Of a stretch of 64,000 nucleotides of DNA, positions 21,133 to 29,035 are shown piece by piece. The position numbers and the translations under genes are program-made. This DNA comes from Polystyrenella longa (lineage in GTDB: Bacteria > Planctomycetota > Planctomycetia > Planctomycetales > Planctomycetaceae). The stretch covers positions 4,487,001 through 4,551,000 of the forward strand of contig NZ_CP036281.1 in the NCBI RefSeq assembly GCF_007750395.1, given 5' to 3'. The notes beneath the pieces were generated by a model that worked only from the letters and a program-made list of their open reading frames with translations, was not told the DNA's origin and searched no databases. Each line of letters begins with the position of its first letter. Positions within the stretch are counted from its first letter, which is position 1.

Positions 21133-21840
21133 ATGGATGACGGACTTCAAAACCATCAAAGAAGAACCTATCGTTCTTCTCCTTGCAGAACATTGAGTCT
21201 GCTGTTGTTGCTGGGACTCTTTACGTCGCTGCTATCCGGTTGCTCGCTATTCGTCATGGGCGGAAAAATGTTATTCGGCGATCCCGAGTTAACATGTTCT
21301 TTCACGTCCCAGTCTGCAGTGAATCTGAAGAAGACAGATGAAAAAGTCATCGTTATCTGCTCCACACCGGATTCGATCTCCAGCGATTACCCATCTTTGA
21401 ACATCGACATGCTCGACGGAATTTCTCGTCGACTCAAACGGGAAAACATAACAATCGTTAATCCCAACGATGTCGCCCGCTGGTTTGATGACAACCTGGG
21501 TGTCATCGATGACCCCACCATGCTGGCTCTGGAATTCGACGCAAAATATGTCATCACTGTCGACATCGACGAATTCAGCTATCTTGAAGAAAACAGCGCC
21601 AATCTGCTGCGAGGTCGTTCGACCGGCATGATCCGAGCTTACGAAATGCGAGAGTTCAGCGGATCCAGTCGCGCAGTCGAAGTCTATCACCGGGAACTCG
21701 TCTCAAAGTATCCCGATATCTATCCGGTTCAGTCCGATCGTATTTCCGAAAAGACATTTCGTAAACAGTACCTCGACCGGGTCAGCGAGCAGATCGCTCA
21801 ACAGTTTTACAATCATAAGGCCAGTGAAGTAATTTACTAA
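21133..21840 (+). CDS. Hypothetical lipoprotein, first of a tandem pair
   Basis: The 235-aa protein has a signal peptide with an LLSGC lipobox at about residues 33-37, so it should be a lipid-anchored envelope protein. The mature part aligns along its length with the next gene. Shared elements are a VNP motif before a Trp-Asp/Met-Asp segment, a YV(I)TVD(I)DEFS-type strand with LLE, LLRGR-TGM, and a C-terminal LDRVSEQIAQQFY helix. I recognise no named family. The alternating strand/helix pattern might resemble TolB-N/CsgG-like domains, but this is speculative. A GGGAG lies 13 nt upstream, a rather long spacing. Confidence 0.72.
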   Translation: MDDGLQNHQRRTYRSSPCRTLSLLLLLGLFTSLLSGCSLFVMGGKMLFGDPELTCSFTSQSAVNLKKTDEKVIVICSTPDSISSDYPSLNIDMLDGISRRLKRENITIVNPNDVARWFDDNLGVIDDPTMLALEFDAKYVITVDIDEFSYLEENSANLLRGRSTGMIRAYEMREFSGSSRAVEVYHRELVSKYPDIYPVQSDRISEKTFRKQYLDRVSEQIAQQFYNHKASEVIY

Positions 21841-21947
21841 TTCCGGGAACCACTGTGTCGTGTCGCAGTGGGCCGGTTGAACTCACTGTTTCTTTAATAC
21901 CACGTTATTTAATATCGAATACGTACCAGACCGCGAAGGATCGCGTC

Positions 21948-22646
21948 ATGTTCCAGTATTTTCATAACCGTCTTTTCTCCCCTCAGTCCCGTTTTCGATC
22001 ACTGTTGATCGTAACGAGCCTGTCGAGTTGTGTGTTCCTATCGGGCTGCAACTACTTCATCCTGCTTGGGTATCTGATTGGTGGTCCTCCATCTATCGCC
22101 CCCGACTTCGACGAACAGACGGGGAATTCCATGACCGACAAAGATGTCACCGTCGCGGTCATGATCAGTGCGGCGAAAGAGATTCAATACGACATGGATC
22201 GGGTCGATCACGAGTTGAGTAAATACTTCTCGGGCCGACTTCACGAGCATCGTATTCAAACAGTGAACCCGCAACTTGTTCACGACTGGATGGACAAAAA
22301 CCCGGAATGGGACCGCCCCACAGAACTAGGTACTTATTATCAATGTACTTACGTCATTTACGTCGACCTGCACGAATTCAGTCTGTTGGAAAAACATAGC
22401 CATCAGCTGTATCGAGGTCGGGCAGAAGGTATGGTTTCTGTTTACAAAATGGATGAAGATTTCGAAGATGGTGAAAAAATCTACTCCAAGGAATTAATCT
22501 CCGTCTTCCCGCTGATGGCTGCTCGCAGCACGGATGAAGTCAGCTACCAGACCTTCAAGGCTGAATATCTATCCCGCCTCAGCGAAGAACTCGGTCGCCT
22601 CTTCTACGAATATTACAACGGCGACGATATCCCCCACGCTATGTAA
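21948..22646 (+). CDS. Hypothetical lipoprotein, second of a tandem pair
   Basis: The 232-aa protein has a signal peptide and an FLSGC lipobox, and is a diverged paralogue of the preceding gene. Matching stretches include TVNPQLVHDWMD against IVNPNDVARWFD, YVIYVDLHEFSLLE against YVITVDIDEFSYLE, and LYRGRAEGM against LLRGRSTGM. ATG 21948 has GAAGGA 7 nt upstream. A GTG at 21855 in the same frame would add 31 residues without signal-peptide character and is rejected. A strong terminator lies about 95 nt downstream, so the two lipoproteins (and perhaps the DUF2752 gene) may form one transcript. Confidence 0.75.
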   Translation: MFQYFHNRLFSPQSRFRSLLIVTSLSSCVFLSGCNYFILLGYLIGGPPSIAPDFDEQTGNSMTDKDVTVAVMISAAKEIQYDMDRVDHELSKYFSGRLHEHRIQTVNPQLVHDWMDKNPEWDRPTELGTYYQCTYVIYVDLHEFSLLEKHSHQLYRGRAEGMVSVYKMDEDFEDGEKIYSKELISVFPLMAARSTDEVSYQTFKAEYLSRLSEELGRLFYEYYNGDDIPHAM

Positions 22647-22740
22647 CATTCTGGGTCTCGATTTCACTGGCTCTATAACAAACAGAAACTGTGGTTGAAT
22701 CGTGTAAAATATCTCAGCAGCGTGATGTCACTGAATAGAA

Positions 22741-22778
22741 AAAAGCAGGTTCTCATTAGAGGAGAACCTGCTTTTTTT
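22741..22778 (+). terminator. Rho-independent terminator, possibly bidirectional
   Basis: A 14-bp perfect stem (AAAAGCAGGTTCTC / GAGAACCTGCTTTT) with a 7-nt loop is followed by a T run. It lies between convergent genes. The A run on its left side means it could also act for the minus-strand sulfatase ending at 22807. Confidence 0.93.
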
Positions 22779-22806
22779 ATGGAGACTTGGAATGAGCGAG
22801 TTTAAA

Positions 22807-24348
22807 TTACTCGGGGAATACATCCTCAGGGAAATCGGCCGCGTTCGATCCTTCTCTGTTCCGAAGATTGGCCCCGGAACCCATCTTGCGACCAAAGGGA
22901 ACTTGGTCGCCCCCCGTTGTGGCTAATAGTTCATGCAACCGAATCCGTAGATCGCGAACTAGTTCTTTATGCTCCGGTTTGTTGACCAGATTCTCTTTTT
23001 CGTCAGGATCGTTCTGTAAGTCGTAAAGCTCATCGGTATCCCAGATACCGTGGTACTGAATGAACTTGTATCGATCGCCTCGTATCGCGAATGTCGTTGG
23101 TGTATGTGGGAAATTCCATTCCCAATAATATTCATACAGTAAATAGTCTCGCCATTTTTCGGTTTCCTCTTCTCCTGCAACCATTCCGAGAAAACTACGT
23201 CCATCCATTTGTGGAGGAGATTTCAGTCCAGCAGCGGCCAGTATCGTTGGAGCGATATCAATATTCGCCACGACTTCATCTACCACCGTCCCTGCCGGAA
23301 ATTTACTGGGGCAATAGGCCAGCATGGGAACCCGCATCGAAGCTTCATAGGCCGTTCGCTTGTCGATTAATCCATGCTCACCCCACTGAAAACCATTGTC
23401 GCCCATATAGATAATGAGCGTATTATCTTCGAGTCCGGCTTCTTTCACATAACTCCAGACACGACCGATACTCTCGTCCACGGCCAGCAATGCTTCACAG
23501 TAGAGCTGGTAGTGCTCTTCGATATTCGTGTCCTGATGGTAAGCGAAGTCGACGCCATGCCAGCTGTTTCTCTGGTTTTTTAACCACATCGGTTTGCCAG
23601 CATAATTTTCATCCGTATTAGCCATGGTGGATGGAACCGGCATCTTCTCATCTTTATAACGTCCCGCATGGCGTTCAGCAGGATAGAACATTCCATGCAC
23701 GGCCTTATGAGACAGATACATGCAGAAGGGTTTGGAGTCGTCCCTTTCTTCCTTCAGCCAATTCACGGCGTAGTCGGTTAATTCATCGGTAATATAACCT
23801 TCCTGCGGAACAGACTTCCCGTTGACGTTGAGTGTCCACAGACTTTTTTCGGGCGGATTGTAATGCCCCTGTCCTTTAAAACTAACCCAGTGATCAAACC
23901 CGGGGCGGGGATCATCGGAATGCCCCCCCATGTGCCACTTACCGATGAAGGCGGTCTGGTAACCCACTTGCTGCAGGTATTGCGGAAAGAAAACAGTACC
24001 TGGTCGGGCGAGATTATTGTTATCCACAACACCATGCTGGTGCATGTACTGCCCCGTTAAGATGGATGCCCGGGAAGGAGAACAGAGCGATGTCGTCACG
24101 AAGGCGTTTTTGAAATAAACCCCCTTCTCTGCCATCGAGTCCATGACTGGAGTCTGCACAAAGGGGTGATCGAGAAATCCCATCACGTCATACCGGTGAT
24201 CATCGGCCAGGATGTAAATCACATTCATCTGGTCTCCGCTGCCGTTTGCTTCCAGTTTTAAATTGGATTCGGTTTCCGCGGAATATGCGAAAGCAAAACC
24301 CGTCAGCACAAGGCCGACCCCCGAAAGTAACGATATCATTGAACGCAT
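22807..24348 (-). CDS. Type I sulfatase, exported
   Basis: Sulfatases hydrolyse sulfate esters; planctomycetes carry many, often for algal polysaccharides. The protein (513 aa from ATG 24348) has a signal peptide (SLLSGVGLVLTGFAFAYSAE), the metal-binding DDHRYD start, and the sulfatase motif CSPSRASILTG. Cys89 in that motif would be converted to formylglycine. Later motifs include IYMGDNGFQWGEHG and a C-terminal YELYDLQNDPDEKENL-type segment, typical of arylsulfatase/iduronate-sulfatase-like members. ATG 24348 is preferred over ATG 24384 because AAAGAG lies 8 nt upstream and the signal peptide is better. The substrate cannot be assigned. Confidence 0.9.
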   Translation of the reverse strand: MRSMISLLSGVGLVLTGFAFAYSAETESNLKLEANGSGDQMNVIYILADDHRYDVMGFLDHPFVQTPVMDSMAEKGVYFKNAFVTTSLCSPSRASILTGQYMHQHGVVDNNNLARPGTVFFPQYLQQVGYQTAFIGKWHMGGHSDDPRPGFDHWVSFKGQGHYNPPEKSLWTLNVNGKSVPQEGYITDELTDYAVNWLKEERDDSKPFCMYLSHKAVHGMFYPAERHAGRYKDEKMPVPSTMANTDENYAGKPMWLKNQRNSWHGVDFAYHQDTNIEEHYQLYCEALLAVDESIGRVWSYVKEAGLEDNTLIIYMGDNGFQWGEHGLIDKRTAYEASMRVPMLAYCPSKFPAGTVVDEVVANIDIAPTILAAAGLKSPPQMDGRSFLGMVAGEEETEKWRDYLLYEYYWEWNFPHTPTTFAIRGDRYKFIQYHGIWDTDELYDLQNDPDEKENLVNKPEHKELVRDLRIRLHELLATTGGDQVPFGRKMGSGANLRNREGSNAADFPEDVFPE

Positions 24349-24483
24349 GATGAAGGCTCTTTTCCTGAAGAGAATAGGACACATTTTGAGGTGAGGTTAT
24401 CAGAGGTAAACTTGTTACACCTATTCCAGTATAGGCAATTCAACGCGGGGTTCGTCCACTGAAAATCAGGAACGGCCCAAAAG

Positions 24484-24513
24484 AAAAGCCTCTCCATTTC
24501 CAGAGAGGCTTTT
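24484..24513 (-). terminator. Rho-independent terminator of apgM
   Basis: An 11-bp perfect stem (AAAAGCCTCTC / GAGAGGCTTTT) with an 8-nt loop lies 30 nt after the minus-strand apgM stop, with a T-rich tail on the minus strand. Confidence 0.85.
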
Positions 24514-24543
24514 CAGATAGAGCAGTTTTACGGTCATAAAGAA

Positions 24544-25755
24544 TTAAGCGCCGTATTTTTCAAGTCGGTCGGCACTTGCCATGGCGAGTGACATAATGTA
24601 TTTCGCCTGGATTTGCCCCAACCCACCTTTTCGGCATTCTGATTCGCTGAAGCCGGTCGAACCATCGAACCGACAGCGATCCGCCGCCAAAAGCAAGGGG
24701 ACGGGATGCCAGCTATGGGCCTTCATTTTACTAGGCGTGCTATGGTCGCCCGAGACAATAATCACCGTCGGGTTGAGGGCTTCGATTTTCGCGAGGCCCG
24801 CATCAAATTCTTCCGTACGTTTGACCTTGGCATCGAAGTTACCATCTTCGCCCGTCGAGTCGGTGTATTTGAAGTGAATGAAGAAGAAGTCGAATTTATC
24901 CCAATTCTCTTTCAGACATTTCATCTGATCATCAATGGTCTGTCCTGCATCAAGCACGTCCATTCCAACGAGTCGCGCCAAACCGCGATACATCGGATAA
25001 ACGGCGATGGCTCCTGATTTCAAACCGTAGACCTCTTCGTAAGTAGGGATGTCCGGTTTTTTGGCGATGCCGCGTAACGTCAGCAAGTTGGCGGGTGCAT
25101 CTTCTTTCAAGACTTCGCGAGCCTTTTCGATGAATAGATTGCAAATCTCGGCGGTCTTTTCAGACGCCGCGTCTTTGCCCTCTGCTTTCAACGGAGGGAT
25201 ACCCGTTCGCTGCGGGTCAGTGTCGTTAACGTGACCTCCAAGGCCTTCGCCGCGGAAGACGATCACGAGACGGTACTCTTTAACTGGCTTGACGAAAACT
25301 TCGACTCCGGGGATCTCGATCTGGTCCAGTTTTTCACACAGCTTGGCGCCGATATCGCTGGCAATTCTTCCAGCCCGGCGGTCGGTGATTTTGCCGTCGT
25401 TATCAATCGTGCAGAAGTTTCCGCGAATGGCAACATCGTTAGGTCCGAGGTCAAAATCGATTCCGAGTGCTTCGAGCACACCCCGGCCAATATTGAAGGT
25501 CAGGGGATCATATCCAAACAAACCGAGATGGCCCGGTCCGCTTCCAGGAGTGATGCCCGGAAGAACAGGGGTACTCAGGCCAAGCGTTCCCCGCTGGGCA
25601 AGTTTATCGAGATTCGGCGTGGCGGCCGTTTCCAGTTCTGTTTTTCCGCCCGGTTCCTGAGGCAATCCTCCAAGGCCATCGGCGATATACATCACGATTT
25701 TGGAATCGTTTTTCTTCTGCAGTTGAAACATTAAGTCCTGAATGTCAGTCGTCAT
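24544..25755 (-). CDS. apgM: 2,3-bisphosphoglycerate-independent phosphoglycerate mutase, ApgM type
   Basis: The enzyme interconverts 3- and 2-phosphoglycerate in glycolysis. The 403-aa length and motifs (MYIADGLGGLP at the start, GITPGSGPGHLGLFGYDP in the nucleophile region, and VSGDHSTPSKMKAHSWHPVP near the end) fit the short archaeal-type ApgM group of the alkaline phosphatase superfamily. The roughly 510-aa GpmI type does not fit. ATG 25755 has AGAGAAG at good spacing; an in-frame TTG at 25776 is less likely. It has its own terminator. Confidence 0.92.
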   Translation of the reverse strand: MTTDIQDLMFQLQKKNDSKIVMYIADGLGGLPQEPGGKTELETAATPNLDKLAQRGTLGLSTPVLPGITPGSGPGHLGLFGYDPLTFNIGRGVLEALGIDFDLGPNDVAIRGNFCTIDNDGKITDRRAGRIASDIGAKLCEKLDQIEIPGVEVFVKPVKEYRLVIVFRGEGLGGHVNDTDPQRTGIPPLKAEGKDAASEKTAEICNLFIEKAREVLKEDAPANLLTLRGIAKKPDIPTYEEVYGLKSGAIAVYPMYRGLARLVGMDVLDAGQTIDDQMKCLKENWDKFDFFFIHFKYTDSTGEDGNFDAKVKRTEEFDAGLAKIEALNPTVIIVSGDHSTPSKMKAHSWHPVPLLLAADRCRFDGSTGFSESECRKGGLGQIQAKYIMSLAMASADRLEKYGA

Positions 25756-25859
25756 CCGATCTTCTCTCTTTTTCAAATAATTACGGTATTCCGCGTTCGT
25801 CTGTGATTTTAAGGATTCGTTTTCAGCAGCAAAAGGTTCCCCTGACAGGAACCCGGAAA

Positions 25860-27167
25860 TCAGGAGGAAACTGTCGGATTGTTTCGTTCTTTTATGTACT
25901 GATCAAATAGCTCCAGCGACCGGCGTGCCATGGCTTCGCTACTGTAAGACTCCCGAACTCGCTGATGCCCATTTTCAGCAAAGTTCCATCGGACTGCATT
26001 CTCAGAAATAGCTTCTCGCAGTGAGTCCGCCAGACTCTCAGTCATCCCAGCCACACATATTGAACCGCCTTGGGTTTTCCTTAGTATTTCTGGAAAAGCT
26101 CCATGGTCGGGTTGAACGACCATCAATCCACTCGCAATCGCCTCCAGCACAGAAAGGCCTTTGGGTTCCTGGTAGTCGGTCGGAACTGAAAAAATATCAA
26201 ATTGCTGAAACATAGCGACTTTCTCTTCGACTAACTTGGGACTGCCAAGGTATTGGAAATTACCGCCCGCTTGATTCACTTTTTCAACTTGTTCTTCCAG
26301 ATAGGCGTGATGCCGAGGATGCAGATATCCTCCCGCTAAGAGTTCTAAATCGGGAAACTCCGGAAGTAATATCAAGTAGGCATCCACCAGGTTATGCAGC
26401 CCTTTCTCCGGAGCAATTCTGGCGAAAAATCCGAGCTTTCGACATTCTTTCGAATGTCGAGGTTGGCAGTCGGCGTACAGTTCCATATCGATTCCAAGCG
26501 GTAGCAGTTCCATCTTCTCCCGATCAATCTGCAGATAGCCAGACATGAAATCGCGATAGAACTCGCTATGAACCAGAATATGATCAAAATCGCGCGCCAG
26601 CGTGCTGACTGCCTGAATCGCCTTTTCGCGAAACTGCGGCAGAAGCCCATCCAGAAAGATATCGTCGCCCTGCAGCACACAGCACACGGGAACGTCCAGC
26701 TTTTCCTTGAGTGGTTTGAGGATCCCTGCCAGCAATGCATTACTGAATACAATAATATCTGGGCGAACCTGTTCTTTAATAAAGTGAGCGAGTTCATCCA
26801 TCTCCGCGACGAGAGGCCCCTTCTCATTATCGAGCATCGCCAATGTCAGCGGCCCCAGTTTGCTGGCATCCTGACTGCCCGATAGCTTGGAAACGTATTT
26901 CAGCAACCACGGCGAATCAAGCCACCGTTTCATTACTCTTGGTGCCCGTTTCCAAATGGGAAATTTGTAATCCAGATAGATATTGATTCCACCGAGAAAA
27001 ACATGCTGATCACTCAGGTTGTTCTCGTCCACCAAAACCGGGGTATAAGTAGGAAGCAACGTGACCTCCGCCCCTTCTCGAATCAAAGCGCGAGCCCAGG
27101 TATTATCATGCATGCAGGATCCACAGAACATGCCTGCTCCCCCTGCGGTCAGAATCAATACGTGCAT
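25860..27167 (-). CDS. Glycosyltransferase family 4 protein (GT1/GT4-like)
   Basis: The protein is 435 aa from ATG 27167. The N-terminus (MHVLILTAGGAGMFCGSC) is a Rossmann start with a Gly-rich loop. The C-terminal half has the retaining-GT-B pattern: LGFFARIAPEKGLHNLV near the nucleotide-sugar site, then FDIFSVPTDYQEPKGLSVLEAIASG with the E-x7-E type motif. It should transfer a sugar from a nucleotide donor, at or near the inner face of the membrane. The acceptor is unknown. A longer reading from 27284 would overlap the upstream gene and push the Rossmann start inside, so it is rejected. A glutamine amidotransferase gene lies 88 nt upstream on the same strand. Confidence 0.86.
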   Translation of the reverse strand: MHVLILTAGGAGMFCGSCMHDNTWARALIREGAEVTLLPTYTPVLVDENNLSDQHVFLGGINIYLDYKFPIWKRAPRVMKRWLDSPWLLKYVSKLSGSQDASKLGPLTLAMLDNEKGPLVAEMDELAHFIKEQVRPDIIVFSNALLAGILKPLKEKLDVPVCCVLQGDDIFLDGLLPQFREKAIQAVSTLARDFDHILVHSEFYRDFMSGYLQIDREKMELLPLGIDMELYADCQPRHSKECRKLGFFARIAPEKGLHNLVDAYLILLPEFPDLELLAGGYLHPRHHAYLEEQVEKVNQAGGNFQYLGSPKLVEEKVAMFQQFDIFSVPTDYQEPKGLSVLEAIASGLMVVQPDHGAFPEILRKTQGGSICVAGMTESLADSLREAISENAVRWNFAENGHQRVRESYSSEAMARRSLELFDQYIKERNNPTVSS

Positions 27168-27255
27168 GGAATTTCCCGGAGGATGCTTAAAAAGGGACGA
27201 AGAAATGTGATCAGGATATTTTGAAACGGCATCTTTCCAATAGAGTTCATTGAGT

Positions 27256-27993
27256 TCAGAGAATGACTGCTTCAACCATTCCAACGAATCTTCTCAAAAG
27301 ACTTGCCATCTCCGGGGCGTCTTCTAACTGAGCTTCAAATTCGTCATAAGGCAAACCAGAAATCTTTTCTACATACTGCGGGTAAGCTTCGACCCGCTGC
27401 AGCAACCCCTGTCTCGTCAATTCTGGGTGAAACTGAGTGGCGTAAAATAAGCGGTTTGGAAAAGTAAGTGCCTGGTTCTCAACCTTGTCCGTAGAGGCCA
27501 GCAAAATAGCCTCCTCTGGCAAATGAGTGACGATATCTTGATGACCCATATAACTGTAAAACGGATCGGCACATTCACTGAATAGCGGATCCTGTTTTCC
27601 GGCTTCTGTAAGATGGGTGGTAACGGAACCGACCTCTGCCCGATTCAGATCGGTGACGACAGTCCCCCCCAAGGCGCGGGATACAGCTTGAAATCCCCAG
27701 CAGGAAGCGAAAGTGGGTTTCCTTGATTCATACAGAAATCGAATTGAATCGAGCGCCCGGTGCAACCAGTCATCCTCTGAAGTAACGGAATAATTCCCGC
27801 TCCCTCCCACCATCACTAGATCGACCTCTTGCAAATGGTGTTTTCTCAACTGTTCATATAGGAGATCTAGCGAAGCGACGGAATCCAGCTGGATCCCCAA
27901 TGCATCCGCAAATGCTCGCCGCTCCTGCATTAGCATGGGGTCATTCTGCTCTCTGATTTGGAGCAACAAGATTTTAATATTTCTCTGTACCAT
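27256..27993 (-). CDS. Class I glutamine amidotransferase-like protein
   Basis: The 245-aa protein is a stand-alone type 1 GATase domain. The nucleophile is Cys98 in ASCWGFQA, the oxyanion Gly-rich segment is VGGSGNYS near 62-69, and the catalytic His189 and Glu191 sit in TQFHPEL. Related stand-alone members are annotated as GMP-synthase-like, but the synthase domains are missing. It may hydrolyse glutamine or a gamma-glutamyl compound. It is upstream of, and probably co-transcribed with, the glycosyltransferase gene. No strong ribosome-binding site is seen before ATG 27993. Confidence 0.84.
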   Translation of the reverse strand: MVQRNIKILLLQIREQNDPMLMQERRAFADALGIQLDSVASLDLLYEQLRKHHLQEVDLVMVGGSGNYSVTSEDDWLHRALDSIRFLYESRKPTFASCWGFQAVSRALGGTVVTDLNRAEVGSVTTHLTEAGKQDPLFSECADPFYSYMGHQDIVTHLPEEAILLASTDKVENQALTFPNRLFYATQFHPELTRQGLLQRVEAYPQYVEKISGLPYDEFEAQLEDAPEMASLLRRFVGMVEAVIL

Positions 27994-28064
27994 GAATTTT
28001 CTAAAAACGCATTTGACTACCGGGTCCCCAATGAGCTAATAGTGCTACAATGACGATGATGGTG

Positions 28065-28172
28065 GGTGTGCAAAAACCTAGCAATTATGGTAGTCTTTGT
28101 AAGACTGACAAGCTACGGGACGGAAAAGCAAGTAGATCGCCCTACCGACCCGTAAAAATAGGTAGAGTAGGG
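28065..28172 (+). promoter_or_regulatory. Candidate c-di-GMP-I (GEMM)-like riboswitch leader
   Basis: The 333-nt gap before the small secreted-protein gene holds a string of elements in the order of the GEMM-I motif. GCAAA...CC lies at 28070-28078. A hairpin follows with AGTCTT (28092-28097) pairing AAGACT (28101-28106) inside TAGC/GCTA. Then come GGGACGGAAAAGC (28117-28129), CCCTACC (28140-28146) and AGGTAGAGTAGGG (28160-28172); CTACC can pair with GGTAG. The consensus has GGGACGCAAAGC and GGTAGCGGGG, so this copy departs at several places, including near the ligand-contacting C. A different structured RNA is possible. It lies about 155 nt before the start codon. Confidence 0.35.
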
Positions 28173-28326
28173 AAAATCTAAATTTTCTGACTTTCAGGCC
28201 AATTAACTTGACATTTAGTGTTAGTTTCCATACTTTGGAATAAGAACTCAAGAAACTTATTTCGTTCTATTTTAATAATACCCCTGTGTTACCGCCAATA
28301 CCGCGATTTAGTAGTGAGAAACTATC

Positions 28327-28785
28327 ATGATGAAAAAAGCATTGTTTTTGTGCATTGCCACGTTCAGCTTCATGGCCTATTCCGAAAAATCGGAAGCTGC
28401 CAACCTCGCAGACATCTTGGGGATCTTGGATAACGAGCTCGATATCGACTTGGATTTGAATTTGTTCTCCAACAATAACAGCGGAAATAACAGTGGGAAC
28501 ACCGGTACTCCTACAACTGGTGGCGGCACCACACCTCCGCCTGCTCCCACAACTGTAAACAACTACTTCGGACCTGTGAGCTACAACTACTTCACTGGCC
28601 CGACTTTCAACTTCTTCCCGGGAACTGGTGGCGGAACAGGCGTTCCTACCCCGACCTTCCCCAACGGAACTCCGTTCTACAATCCAATCATCCTTATCTT
28701 TCCGATCTCCGGAAATGGTAACATTATCGTGATTAACATCACTTTCTCAAACGGACCCGTTTCAGTCGCTTCAGGTGCATTCTAA
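28327..28785 (+). CDS. Small secreted Gly/Asn/Thr-rich protein of unknown function
   Basis: The 152-aa protein has an N-terminal signal peptide (MKKALFLCIATFSFMAY, cleavage near SEAAN). The mature part starts with an acidic LDIDLDLNLF stretch, and then a NNNSGNNSGN and Thr/Pro/Gly linker. Aromatic repeats follow: NNYFGPVSYNYF and FNFFPGTGGG. The C-terminus is hydrophobic and beta-prone (IILIFPISGNGNIIVINI). I recognise no family and see no sorting motif. It could be a surface or matrix protein. A strong terminator follows, and the 5' leader contains a riboswitch-like structure. Confidence 0.72.
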   Translation: MMKKALFLCIATFSFMAYSEKSEAANLADILGILDNELDIDLDLNLFSNNNSGNNSGNTGTPTTGGGTTPPPAPTTVNNYFGPVSYNYFTGPTFNFFPGTGGGTGVPTPTFPNGTPFYNPIILIFPISGNGNIIVINITFSNGPVSVASGAF

Positions 28786-28840
28786 GTCAAATAGAGCACA
28801 GGGGCTTTCTTAGTGAAGCTCGACTGATCGTAACGATACA

Positions 28841-28880
28841 ACAAAGCCCGTTTTCAAGAAATTGAAGACGGGTTTTTTGT
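28841..28880 (+). terminator. Rho-independent terminator
   Basis: A stem of CCCGTTTTC with GAAGACGGG, extended by outer A/T pairing, has an 8-nt loop and is followed by a T run. It lies about 60 nt after the small secreted-protein gene. Confidence 0.85.
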
Positions 28881-29035
28881 TGTTATTGCATCTGCTTCTA
28901 CTGCGAGACAGAATGTACTGGCATTGGTCTCTCCGCCAATCCCTATCGAACTTTCAGCTCCCGGAAAGCACGGTCCCGGTTCGTTAGTACAATCTTCGTG
29001 CTGCAAGACCTCTCGTTAGAAGCCTCAAAACAACT

